From Verrucomicrobiota bacterium (GTDB lineage Bacteria > Verrucomicrobiota > Verrucomicrobiia > Limisphaerales > JADJPG01), in the NCBI GenBank assembly GCA_016713365.1, contig JADJPG010000038.1, positions 1 through 64,000 on the forward strand: a stretch of 64,000 nucleotides of DNA, given 5' to 3'. Positions 42,301-51,766 of the stretch are shown here, in pieces. A program made the position numbers and the translations under genes. The notes below the pieces were generated by a model, which worked only from the letters and a program-made list of their open reading frames with translations, was not told the origin of the DNA and made no database searches. Numbering within the stretch: position 1 is the stretch's first letter; each line of letters opens with the position of its first letter.

Positions 42301-43606
42301 CCCCGAACTCCGAACTCTCCCGATCTTCACAGCCGCGTCTTCTCGCACGTAGAAGTCATCGGCGCGCGCGGCACCGGGCTGGGCCAGTTCACCAAGCCGC
42401 GTTCGCTCGCGCTCGATCGCGACGACAATCTCTTCGTCGTGGACCTCACCGGTCGCGTGCAGAAGTTCTCGCCCGGCGGCGAAGTTCTCTCTTCGTGGCG
42501 AATGCCGGAGACCGATCTCGGCAAACCCAAGGGCATGTGCCGCGACACGAACGGCAACATCGTCATCGTCGAGCCGCATTATCAGCGCGTGAATCACTTC
42601 GCGCCCGACGGCACGCTCGTCGAGCAATGGGGCGCGCACGGAACGAACGGCGGTCAACTCGTTCTACCACGCTCCGTAGCGGCGAACCGGCACGGCGACA
42701 TCTTCGTGAGCGAATACACCACCGTGGATCGCGTGCAGGGTTTTTCGGCGAATGGTCGGAAGCCCATCCTCTTGTTCGGCAAACCGGGCACGGGCAACGG
42801 CGAGTTCAATCGTGCCGAGGGTCTCGACGTGGACGCGCAGGACCGCATCTACGTTGCCGACTCGTGCAATCATCGCATCCAGATTTTTTCGCGCGACGGC
42901 AAGTGGCTGAAGACCTACGGCAAAGCGGGTCGCGGTCTCGGCGAGCTGAGTTATCCGTTCGACGTGCGGGTGGATCGCGCCGGCCGTCAATACGTCTGCG
43001 AGTTCGGCAACAGCCGCATCCAGGTCTTCGGCACGAACAACGAGCCGCTGGAAATCATCGGCGGTCCCGGCGAGCAAGCCCGGACAGTTCAACAACCCCT
43101 GGGCCATCGCGCTCGATTCGCACGGCAACCTGTTCGTCGCGGATGCCGGGAATCATCGAGTGCAGAAGCTCGTGGTGACGCAGAAGCATTCCTCTGGAAT
43201 TTTGGACGCGCTGCGAACCGCCTCACCCCTCACCCCGGCCCTCTCCCCGTTGAGGGGAGAGGGAGTCGCGTTGGATGCACATCAAGATTTGGGAGACATT
43301 GCGCCGCGTTTGGTTCCTTCGGGCCAGCGCTGCCCGACCTACCGAAACGCAGCGAGCGCGGCGAAACGATTTGCGGAATTCCCAACCGATCATCGCGCCC
43401 CCTCTCCCCTCAACGGGGAGAGGGCCGGGGTGAGGGGTGAGAACGCCCAGACGCTGAGAATCTCAGAGGTGCTGCAACCTGACCCTGCTCTTGCTTTCAC
43501 TTCGCAAGCAACAGACGTGCAAATCGCGTCAAAGCAAGGTCGGATCGCTCTCGATGGCCAACCGCCCTCTCTCACGCATCACGCATCACGCATCACGTTG
43601 CAATGA
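42262..43606 (+). CDS. NHL-repeat secreted or lipoprotein (frameshifted, with inserted MITE)
   Basis: The conserved part is a beta-propeller of about six NHL repeats: GARGTGLGQFTKPRSLALDR, GRVQKFSPGGEVLSSW, and later CNHRIQIFSRDGKWLKTYGK, GRGLGELSYPFDVRVDRAGR. Near 43080 a single missing base breaks the frame (from GGPGEQ to PGQFNNPWAIALDSHGNLFV, ADAGNHRVQK). NHL homology ends at ~43175; the open frame to 43606 then runs through a MITE, so the C-terminus is unreliable. A second frame just upstream encodes a lipobox-like FLGLLVIGHFLTACSPN, so the true start may be earlier and shifted. The stop overlaps the next gene's ATG. The function of the propeller is unknown. Confidence 0.7.
43222..43441. 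mobile_element. MITE-like element with perfect 42-bp terminal inverted repeats
   Basis: The left arm 43222-43263 (CTCACCCCTCACCCCGGCCC ... AGAGGG) is the exact reverse complement of the right arm 43400-43441, over all 42 bases. Each arm also folds on itself (CCTCTCCCC ... GGGGAGAGG). The 136-bp centre has no transposase. The element is read through by the NHL gene's corrected frame. It is the LTPALSPLRGEG element often seen in annotated proteins of this phylum. Confidence 0.88.
43572..43597. repeat. TCACGCA-type tandem microrepeat
   Basis: Four near-tandem TCACGCA heptamers lie just before the start codon of the VWA gene (43603). They share sequence with the insert in pyrD (40289-40312). Confidence 0.7.
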
Positions 43607-46489
43607 ACTTCCAATTCACCCACGCACACTGGCTCCTGCTCCTGCCGCTGGCATGGGCCTGGGTCGCGTGGCTGGCTTGGAAGACCGACGTGCAAATCAC
43701 GCCGTGGCGACGTTGGACCGCTACCATACTGCGCTTCGTGGTCACGCTGCTCGTCGTGCTCGCCATCGCGGGCTTGCAATGGAAGAAGCCGATGGAAGGC
43801 GTGAACGTCTTCTTCCTGCTCGACCGCTCGGACTCCATTCCGTCGCCGCAACAGGAAGCCGCGCGCCGGCTCGTGAACAAGTTCGCCGAGGAAAAGAAGA
43901 AGGAAGACAAGACCGGCTTGCTCGTCTTCGGCACGGAAGCCGCGCTCGAAACCACCGCCGCCGAGAAGATTGATCCGAAGGACACGAAGATCCTCGCCGT
44001 CGTCGGCACCGAGCGCACGGACATCGGCGGCGCGTTGCGACTTGGCACGGCGGCGTTTCCCGAGACGGGCCAGAAGCGACTCGTGCTCCTCTCCGACGGC
44101 AACGAAAACCTCGGCGACGCGATGACCGCGATTCTTCAGGCGCGTCCGCTTGGCGTCACCGTGGACATCATCCCGCTCGGCACGGAGCGCGGCAATGACG
44201 TCTCGGTGCAAAAGCTCGGCCTGCCCAGTCGCGTGAAGAAAGGTCAGACCTTCGACGCGAAGATTTTTGTTCAGACGGACAAGCCGCAGCGCGCGACTGT
44301 GCGCCTGTATCGCAACGAACAACCGCTCGGCGAGCAAGCCGTCGATCTCACGCCGGGCAAGAATCTCTACACCTTCCCGCAGACGCTCGACGATCCGGGC
44401 TTCTACTCCTACACCGTCCAACTCGAAGCGCAGGGCGACAACGTGCCGCAGAACAATCGCGCCACGAGCTTCGTCAACGTCCGCGGCGATCCGCGCGTGC
44501 TCGTCGTTTCCATCGAGCCGCAGCAGGACGCGCAGCTCGTCGAGGCGCTCCGCTCCGCGCGGCTCGAATTACGCGCCGTCGGCCTCAGCGGATTCCCCAC
44601 CTCGCTCGCGGAGATGCAGAGCTACGACGCCATCTTCATCAGCAACCTCGCCGCGGGCGACATCGGCACGGACAACATGAAGCTGCTCGAAAGTGCCGTG
44701 CGCGATTTCGGTGTCGGGCTGGTCTGCGTGGGCGGCGATCAAACTTACGCCGCCGGCGCGTATCGCGGCACGCCGCTTGAGGCGACGCTGCCGGTGAACA
44801 TGGAGCTGGATTCCAAGAAGGTGCTGCCAAAGGGCGCCGTCGCGCTCGTCATGCACGGCATGGAGTTCGCGAATGGAAATCAGGTTTCGCGCGATTGCGC
44901 CATTGGAGTTCTGGACGCCTTGGGCCCGACCGATGAACTCGGCGTCATCATGTGGGACGGCTCGGACAAGTGGGTCGTGTCGCTCTCAACGGTCGGCGAC
45001 AAGAAGGAACACGGTCGCAAGATAGCGGGCATGAATCAGGGCGACATGGTCGAGTTCGGCGGCGTGATGAAGCAGGCGCAGGAATCTCTCAAGAAATCGA
45101 CCGCGAACCTGAAGCACATGATTGTTTTCAGCGACGGCGATCCCGCCGCTCCGTCGGCCGAACTCATGCAATCCATCGTGGGCGATCGCATCACGGTCAC
45201 TTCCGTGCTGATCTCCGGTCACGCCGGACCGGACACCATGATCCGCATCGCCGATCAGGGGCGCGGCCGTTTCTACAACGTCCAGAACGCCGGTCAGCTT
45301 CCTCAGATTTTCATCAAGGAAGCCGCGGTGATTTTGAAGAGCGCGATCTTCGAGGAGCCTTTCACGCCGAAGCTCGTCGCCGCGAGCGAGGTTGTCCGCG
45401 GACTCGGTGCATTGCCCACCTTGCGCGGCTACGTCTGCACCACACCGAAGCCGCGCGCGGAAATTCCGCTCGTGTCCGACAAGGGCGACCCGATTCTCGC
45501 GCACTGGCAGTATGGCCTCGGCCGCTCGGTGGCCTTCACCTCGGACGCAAAACCCCGCTGGGCGCGCGACTGGCTGGGCTGGGGACAGTTTCGCCAGTTC
45601 TGGTCGCAGACCGCGCAATGGGCGCTGCGCCGCGTCGAGAACGCGGACTTCACCACGGACGTCAGCGTCGAGAACGGCGAAGGCCGCATCAGCGTTGAAG
45701 CCATCGATGACAAGGGCGACTACCGGAATTTCCTGAACCTGAACACCGTCGTCATCAGCCCGAAAGGCGAGCGCGTGACGGTGCGCTTGGAGCAGACTGG
45801 TCCCGGTCATTACGAGGCGCGCTTTCCGACGAAGGAAGTCGGCTCGTATCTGCTGAACCTGATGGAGACCAAGGACGGCAAACTCGCCGGATCGCAGGTC
45901 GTGGGCGCGAGCGTGAATTATTCGCCGGAGTTCACCGCGCCAGGAGCCGAACCTGCCGCTGCTCGCCAAGCTCGCGGAAGCTGGAGGTGGAAAGATTCTC
46001 GACGCGAACCTGCCCCAAGACCCGGCAAACAATCCGTTCCTGCACGATCGCCAGAAGACCTTCCAGCCGCGCGACTGGTGGGAATGGCTGTTGCGCCTGG
46101 CGATCATCCTCTTCGTGCTCGACGTGGCGGTGCGCCGAATCGACATTGACCGCGAGCAATGGGAGAAGTTCACCGCGCGCGTGCGGCAGACAATCTTCTT
46201 CTGGCGCGGCGTCCCGCGCCCCGCGCAAGCCGACGAATCCCTCGCCACGCTCCTCGCGCGTAGAGACCAGGTCCGTACCACGCAAACCGCACCGGCTCCT
46301 GAAGCGCGCCCGGAACTCTTCAAGCCCGCGCAGACGGTTGTGCTTCCGCCGAAACCCGGCGCGGCTGAAACGCCGGATTCCAGATCTCCAATCCTCGAAC
46401 CCGAGCCTCCTGGGGGCGAGAAGAAGCCCGAGAGCACCACGAGCCGCCTGCTCGACGCCAAGCGCAAGGCGCAGCGGAAGCGGGATTGA
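43603..46489 (+). CDS. Large membrane-anchored VWA / glutamine amidotransferase-like protein (one frameshift)
   Basis: About 960 residues once corrected. Two N-terminal helices (HWLLLLPLAWAWVAWLAW; ILRFVVTLLVVLAIAGLQW) are followed by a VWA domain starting VNVFFLLDRSDSIPSPQQEA (MIDAS-like DxSxS) with VVGTERTDIGGALRLGTAAF. A second VWA/GATase-like region follows (AIFISNLAAGDIGTDNMKLL; GLVCVGGDQTYAAGAYRGTP) and then a long domain. The frame shifts near 45945 (FTAPGAEPAAARQ to QEPNLPLLAKLAEAGGGKIL); the other frame supplies the C-terminal helix WEWLLRLAIILFVLDVAVRR and stops at 46489. Members are linked to MoxR/Bat-type envelope complexes in related bacteria; no MoxR gene is adjacent here. Confidence 0.85.
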
Positions 46490-46501
46490 GCTACCTGATT
46501 T

Positions 46502-46581
46502 GTAGCATCCGACGTGAGCCGGATCACTTCTCGGTCGTCCGTTTCGGATTCAGATCAGATCCGGCTCACGCCGGATGCTAC
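46502..46581. repeat. Palindromic intergenic repeat (GTAGCATCCG type)
   Basis: GTAGCATCCGACGTGAGCCG (from 46502) faces its near-complement ending CGCCGGATGCTAC at 46581 across ~30 bp. It lies between the VWA gene and ligA and forms a third palindrome family in the window. Confidence 0.7.
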
Positions 46582-46654
46582 GGGGCGAAGGAGAGGAAGC
46601 GCTCGCTGCAAAAAATCCTGTTCATCCCCTGAAACCTGCTGACACAATTTCGCC

Positions 46655-48682
46655 GTGACACACGCCCAAGCCAAAGCCCGCCACGCCCAGCTCGCGGATG
46701 AGATCCGCCAGCACGATCATTCCTACTACGTCGAGGCGCGGCCGGTCATTTCAGACTTCGAATACGACAAGTTGAACCGCGAGTTGATCGATTTGGAGCG
46801 TGAGTTTCCGGATCTCGTCACGCCGGATTCGCCGAGCCAGCGCGTCGGCGGCAAGCCCCTGAGTGAATTCAAGTCGTCGCAGCATCTCGCGCCGATGATG
46901 AGTCTCGACAACACCTACTCGCAGGAGGAGGTCCGGGCGTTTGTCGAGCGCGTGCAGAAGATTCTCCCCAACGAAACCCTCGAATGGGTGGTGGAGCCGA
47001 AGGTGGACGGCGTGGCCATCAACCTGCGCTACGAGAATGGCGTGTTCACAGTGGGCGCAACGCGGGGCGATGGCACGCATGGCGACGACATCACGGTAAA
47101 CTTGAAAACCATCCGCGGCATTCCACTGAAGTTGAAGGCGGCCCAAGGCTTGCCCGCGGTGATGGAAGTGCGCGGTGAGGTTTACTTCACGAAGGCGGAG
47201 TTTGACCGCATCAACGCCGAGCGCGCGTCCGCCGGAGAGGAGTTGTTCGCCAATCCGCGCAATACAGCGGCGGGCACCCTGAAGCAGCTGGATTCCGGGC
47301 TCGTGGCGAAGCGAAAGCTGCAGATCGTTTTGTATGGGACGGGCAAGATCGAAGGGGAAGCAGCTGCGCCGAAGACGCAGATCGAACTGCTCGCATGGCT
47401 GAAGCAGCTTGGATTTCCAACGCCGGAGCGGACGTGGTTCTGTCGCTCAGCGGATGAGTTGCTGACGGCGATCGACGAGCTGGACGCGGTGCGGGACAAG
47501 TTCGCCTACGAGACGGACGGCGCGGTCATCAAGCTGAACTCCATTCCGCTGCGCGAGAAGGCGGGAGTAACGGCAAAGGCACCTCGTTGGGGCATGGCCT
47601 ACAAGTACGCGCCGGATCAGGCGGAGACGAAGCTGAACGCGATAACGATTCAGGTCGGGCGCACCGGCAAACTCACGCCGGTGGCCGAGCTGGAGCCGGT
47701 GTTCCTCGCGGGCACGACGGTAAAGCGCGCAACGTTGCACAACGAAGATCAGATCAAGCGGCTAGACGTGCACGTTGGCGACACAGTGGTGATTCAAAAG
47801 GCGGGCGAAATTATTCCTGAGGTCGTGCGCGTGGTGGCCGAGAAGCGCACCGGTGCCGAGAAGCTGTTTCATTTCCCGAAAGAATGTCCTGAGTGTGGTT
47901 CGAGCGTGTCCAAGGGCGCCGTGGCGGACGAAGAGGGCGCGGACTGGCGTTGCGTGAACCCCGATTGTCCGGCGCAGGTGCGCGGCCGCATCGAGCACTG
48001 GTGCGCGCGCGGCGCGATGGACATCGAGGGCGGCGGCGAGGTGCTGGCGGCGCAGTTGGTGAAGAGCGGTCTGGTGCGCGATGTCGCTGAGCTCTACCGG
48101 CTGAAGCTCGATGAGCTGGCGAATCTCGAACGCATGGGCGAGAAGTCAGCGCAGAACTTTCTCGATGGCATCGAGGCGAGCAAACAGCGTGACATGTGGC
48201 GCGTATTATTCGGACTCGGAATCTTCCACGTCGGCGCCGGCGTGGCGAAGAGCCTTGGCCGGGCGTTTGCGGATCTTGAGGACATTTTCGCGGCGGGTCC
48301 GGCGAAGCTGGCAGAAGTGGACGACATCGGCGGCGTCATCGCGCAGAGCCTGACGCAATGGCACGACGATTCGCGCAATCGTGACTTGCTGGCGCGATTG
48401 AAAAAGGCGGGCGTGAACTTCAAATCGGCGCTGCACAACCCGGCGGCGGCGCTCGGGCCGTTCGCGGGGATGACGTTCGTGCTGACCGGCACGTTGCCAA
48501 CGATGTCGCGCGAGGAGGCGTCTGCGAAGATCGAGGCGCTCGGCGGCAAGGTAAGCAGCAGCGTGAGCAAGAAGACGGATTACGTGCTGGCCGGCGAGGA
48601 GGCGGGTTCAAAGCTGGAGAAGGCCCAGAAGCTCGGCGTGAAGATCATCGACGAGGCGGAGTTCGTGAAGATGTGCGGGTAG
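46655..48682 (+). CDS. ligA: NAD-dependent DNA ligase LigA
   Basis: 675 residues, the usual LigA length. The chain begins HAQLADEIRQHDHSYYVEAR (domain Ia, NMN binding). Adenylation Lys is in the motif VEPKVDGVAINLRY; RGDGTHGDDITVNLKTIRGI and KYAPDQAETKLNAITIQVGR follow. The OB-fold is followed by a Cys4 zinc finger (CPECGSSVSK ... CVNPDCPAQVRG), HhH repeats (LANLERMGEKSAQNFLDGIE) and a C-terminal BRCT domain (GMTFVLTGTLPTMSREEASA). It seals nicks in replication and repair. Intact here, unlike several neighbours. Confidence 0.98.
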   Translation: MTHAQAKARHAQLADEIRQHDHSYYVEARPVISDFEYDKLNRELIDLEREFPDLVTPDSPSQRVGGKPLSEFKSSQHLAPMMSLDNTYSQEEVRAFVERVQKILPNETLEWVVEPKVDGVAINLRYENGVFTVGATRGDGTHGDDITVNLKTIRGIPLKLKAAQGLPAVMEVRGEVYFTKAEFDRINAERASAGEELFANPRNTAAGTLKQLDSGLVAKRKLQIVLYGTGKIEGEAAAPKTQIELLAWLKQLGFPTPERTWFCRSADELLTAIDELDAVRDKFAYETDGAVIKLNSIPLREKAGVTAKAPRWGMAYKYAPDQAETKLNAITIQVGRTGKLTPVAELEPVFLAGTTVKRATLHNEDQIKRLDVHVGDTVVIQKAGEIIPEVVRVVAEKRTGAEKLFHFPKECPECGSSVSKGAVADEEGADWRCVNPDCPAQVRGRIEHWCARGAMDIEGGGEVLAAQLVKSGLVRDVAELYRLKLDELANLERMGEKSAQNFLDGIEASKQRDMWRVLFGLGIFHVGAGVAKSLGRAFADLEDIFAAGPAKLAEVDDIGGVIAQSLTQWHDDSRNRDLLARLKKAGVNFKSALHNPAAALGPFAGMTFVLTGTLPTMSREEASAKIEALGGKVSSSVSKKTDYVLAGEEAGSKLEKAQKLGVKIIDEAEFVKMCG

Positions 48683-48752
48683 CGCGTTGAAATGGCTTGC
48701 CTCGAATTCTCGCAGGCCAAATTCTGTCGTCCGACTTCAAACAACATTTCTC

Positions 48753-49214
48753 ATGAGCGCAGAAGCTAATTTCGCCAAACTGAATCTCGAACTCCCGCCC
48801 GCCCCGAAGCCCGTCGCGGTCTACAAGCCGATGGTCGTCGTGGACAAGATGGCCTACGTGTCCGGTCACGGTCCGCTCAAGCCGGACAAGTCGCTCATCA
48901 TCGGGCGCGTCGGTTCAGACCTCACGCTCGAGCAGGGCAAGGCCGCGGCTCAGCAGGTCGGGCTGGCCATTCTCGCGACGTTGCGCGATCAGCTCGGCAG
49001 CTTGGACAAGGTGAAGCGCGTGGTGAAGATCCTCGGCATGGTGAACAGCGCGCCGGATTTCCTCGAGCATCCCAAGGTGATCAACGGTTGCAGCGAGCTC
49101 TTCGCGAACGTGTGGGGACCGGAGAATGGCATCGGCGCGCGCAGCGCGGTCGGCATGGGGCCGTTGCCTGGGAACATCGCGGTGGAGATCGAGGTGATTT
49201 TTGAATTGGTGTGA
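48753..49214 (+). CDS. RidA family (YjgF/YER057c/UK114) protein
   Basis: A 153-residue protein from ATG 48753 (MSAEANFAKLNLELPPAPKP). It has the RidA trimer fold (MAYVSGHGPLKPDKSLIIGR; LAILATLRDQLGSLDKVKRV), with the conserved closing PGNIAVEIEVIFEL. Classic RidA destroys reactive enamine/imine intermediates released by PLP enzymes. The Arg that binds the carboxylate in RidA is not obvious here (the segment reads GARSAVGMGPLPGN; Arg lies earlier), so this may be a Rid4-7-like subtype. It heads a four-gene set with a D-threonine aldolase-like PLP enzyme 41 bp downstream, which fits a role protecting or completing that reaction. Confidence 0.88.
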   Translation: MSAEANFAKLNLELPPAPKPVAVYKPMVVVDKMAYVSGHGPLKPDKSLIIGRVGSDLTLEQGKAAAQQVGLAILATLRDQLGSLDKVKRVVKILGMVNSAPDFLEHPKVINGCSELFANVWGPENGIGARSAVGMGPLPGNIAVEIEVIFELV

Positions 49215-49255
49215 CCGAGCACCGGTGATTTGCGTTCGCTATTCGTGAAGACCGC

Positions 49256-50374
49256 ATGAGTGCTCAGACTTCGAACTGGTTCACCGTTACCAACGTCCAC
49301 GAGGTTCCTTCCCCGTCGCTGCTCGTGTATCCCGAGCGCGTGGAGGAAAACATCCGGCGCATGATTGCCATCGCGGGCGGCGTGGAGCGGCTCCGGCCGC
49401 ACATGAAAACGCACAAGATGGCGGAGATGATCCGGCTGCAGCTCAAGCACGGCATCACGAAGTTCAAGTGTGCGACGATCGCGGAGGCGGAGATGACGGC
49501 GGCGAGCGGCGCAGCGGATGTGTTGCTCGCGTATCAGCCGGTCGGGCCGAACGTCACGCGCATGGTGCAGTTGACGCGGCAGTATCCGAAGACGCAGTTC
49601 GCCGCGTTGGTGGACGACGAAGCGGCGGCGCGGAAGTTGTCGGAGGCTTTCGTGGCGAACGAGGCAAAGCTGACGGTGCTGCTCGACATCGACTGCGGTC
49701 AGCATCGATGCGGGATTGAGCCGGGGCCGGCGGCGGTGGAATTGTATCGGCGCGTGGCGGCGATGCCGGGGTTGAGCGTCGGCGGATTGCACGCGTACGA
49801 CGGGCACATTCACGACGCGGATCTCGCGACGCGCACGGCGAATTGTGACGCGGCATTCGCGCCGGTGGAGAAGTTGCGGCGCGATCTGATCGCAGCGGGA
49901 TTGCCCGTGGCGAAGATTGTCGCGGGGGGCACGCCGACGTTTCCGATTCACGCGAAGCGCGGTGATGTGGAGTGCAGCCCGGGCACGTGTGTCTTTTGGG
50001 ACGCGGGCTACGGCGCGAAGATGCCGGACATGGATTTCCTCGTCGCGGCGGTGTTGTTGACGCGCGTGGTGAGCAAGCCGGGTGGCGATCGCCTGTGTCT
50101 TGATCTCGGTCACAAGGCGGTGGCGTCCGAGATGCCGCATCCGCGTGTAGTCTTCCCGCAATTGCCGGACGCGAAAGCGGTGACGCATAGCGAAGAGCAT
50201 TTGGTGATCGAGACGTCGCGGGCGGCGGAGTTCGCGGTGGGCGATTGTCTCTACGGCATCCCGTGGCACATCTGCCCGACGGTCGCGCTGCACGCGGCGG
50301 TGGTCGTGGTGCGCGGTGGTCAGGCGGTGGAGCGCTGGAATGTCGCTGCGCGCGCGCGCCGGTTCACTCTCTGA
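49256..50374 (+). CDS. D-threonine aldolase-like PLP enzyme (alanine racemase N-fold)
   Basis: 372 residues. The PLP lysine is in RPHMKTHKMAEMIRLQLKHG, at the N-terminus as in fold-III enzymes. The barrel continues with KFKCATIAEAEMTAASGAAD and KLTVLLDIDCGQHRCG. The C-terminal domain carries the metal-site region WHICPTVALHAAVVVV, where D-threonine aldolases and D-serine dehydratases place His and a Cys/Asp. Such enzymes cleave D-3-hydroxy amino acids or dehydrate D-serine. Next to a RidA gene (imine clean-up) and a GntP permease, use of D-amino acids is the best reading. Which of the two reactions it does is uncertain. Confidence 0.88.
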   Translation: MSAQTSNWFTVTNVHEVPSPSLLVYPERVEENIRRMIAIAGGVERLRPHMKTHKMAEMIRLQLKHGITKFKCATIAEAEMTAASGAADVLLAYQPVGPNVTRMVQLTRQYPKTQFAALVDDEAAARKLSEAFVANEAKLTVLLDIDCGQHRCGIEPGPAAVELYRRVAAMPGLSVGGLHAYDGHIHDADLATRTANCDAAFAPVEKLRRDLIAAGLPVAKIVAGGTPTFPIHAKRGDVECSPGTCVFWDAGYGAKMPDMDFLVAAVLLTRVVSKPGGDRLCLDLGHKAVASEMPHPRVVFPQLPDAKAVTHSEEHLVIETSRAAEFAVGDCLYGIPWHICPTVALHAAVVVVRGGQAVERWNVAARARRFTL

Positions 50375-50384
50375 CCTTTGACTC

Positions 50385-51744
50385 ATGATGATTCCCGGCC
50401 TGAGCCAGCACGCGAGCTTGTTGATCTCCGCGTTGTTGTCGGTAGTCGGGCTGGTGGTGTTGATCGCGCGGTTTCGCATGAACGCCTTCGTGGCGCTCGT
50501 GCTCGCGTCGCTGGCGATGGGAATCGCGGCAGGCATGAACCTCAGCGATGTGGCGACAGCGTTTCAGAATGGCGTGGGAAAAATCCTCGGCGGCATCGGG
50601 ATGATCATCGGGCTCGGCACGTTGCTGGGGAAGTTGCTCGCGGAATCCGGTGGCGCGCGCGTGGTGGCGGACACGTTGATTCGCTCGCTCGGCGAGAAGC
50701 GGCTGCCGTGGGCGATGCTGCTCGTGGCGTTCACGGTGGGCATTCCGGTTTGGTTTTCCGTCGGGCTCGTGCTGCTGGTGCCGATCCTTTTCACCGTCGC
50801 GCGCCAAAGCCGCGTGCCATTGCTCGTGCTGGGGATTCCGCTGGCGGCCGGGCTCTCGGTAACGCACGGGTTGGTACCGCCGCATCCGGGGCCGATGGTG
50901 GCCATTGGCGCGCTGAAGGCGGACGTGGGCCGGACGATTTTTTACTCGCTGTTGATTGGATTGCCGACGGCGATTGTCTCAGGACCGTTCTGCGCGCGCT
51001 GGCTGGCGGCGCGACATGAGGTGAGTCTGGATGGGGGGCCGGCAGCGGCGTTGACGGCGGCGAATCCGCCGGGTTCAGCACCGGGTTTCGGGCTGGCGTT
51101 GCTGACGATTCTGTTGCCCGTAGGACTGATGTTGATGGCTACGGGCGCGGAGATCGCGCTGCCGAAGGAGAATCCAGTGCGCGCGGGGGTGATGGCACTG
51201 GGGCAACCGCTCGTGGCGATGACGCTGGCGTTTCTCTTCGCGTGCTGGTCGTTCGGCACGGCGCGCGGTTTCAATTCGGAACAGATTCTCAAGTTCACCA
51301 ACGACTGCGTTGGGCCGGTGGCGGGGACGTTGTTGATCGTGGGCGCGGGCGGCGGCTTCAACGGCGTCTTGATCGCGAGCGGCGTGGGGACCGCGATCGC
51401 GGACATGGTGAAGGACCTGGCGGTGTCGCCGCTGATTCTCGGCTGGGTGGCGGCGGCGTTGATCCGCGTGGCGACGGGCTCGGCGACGGTGGCGATTACG
51501 ACGGCGGCGGGGATTCTCGCGCCAATTGTGGCGGTGAAGCCGGGGACGAATCTCGAACTGCTCGTGCTTGTCGATGGGGGCTGGCTCGCTCACGCTGTCG
51601 CATGTGAACGACGGCGGGTTCTGGTTCGTGAAGGAGTATTTCAACCTGACCGTGACGCAGACGTTGAAGACGTGGACGGTGATGGAGACGGTGATTTCCG
51701 TGGTGGCGCTGGTGCTGGTGCTGGCGCTGGATGTGATCGTCTGA
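50385..51744 (+). CDS. GntP family permease (one frameshift)
   Basis: About 452 residues with 12 or more helices, starting 11 bp after the PLP enzyme. The family pattern is clear: LGGIGMIIGLGTLLGKLLAE, SGGARVVADTLI, FSVGLVLLVPILFTVARQSR, and LSVTHGLVPPHPGPMVAIGA. Near 51570 one extra T shifts the frame (VLVDGGWL to VLSMGAGSLTLSHVNDGGFW). The other frame gives the family C-terminus, with FVKEYFNLTVTQTLKTW and a stop at 51742-51744. GntP transporters move gluconate or related acids; here, next to D-amino acid and dipeptide enzymes, an amino acid-derived solute is likelier. Confidence 0.88.
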
Positions 51745-51766
51745 CGCAAACTACCTGAAGGAATTT

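Noticed and set aside
43572..43597. Short tandem repeats as a CRISPR array
   Set aside because: Unit of 7 nt with no spacers; no cas genes in the window.
44986..46527. 513-codon frame on the - strand
   Set aside because: Antisense to the VWA gene; composition of a shadow frame.
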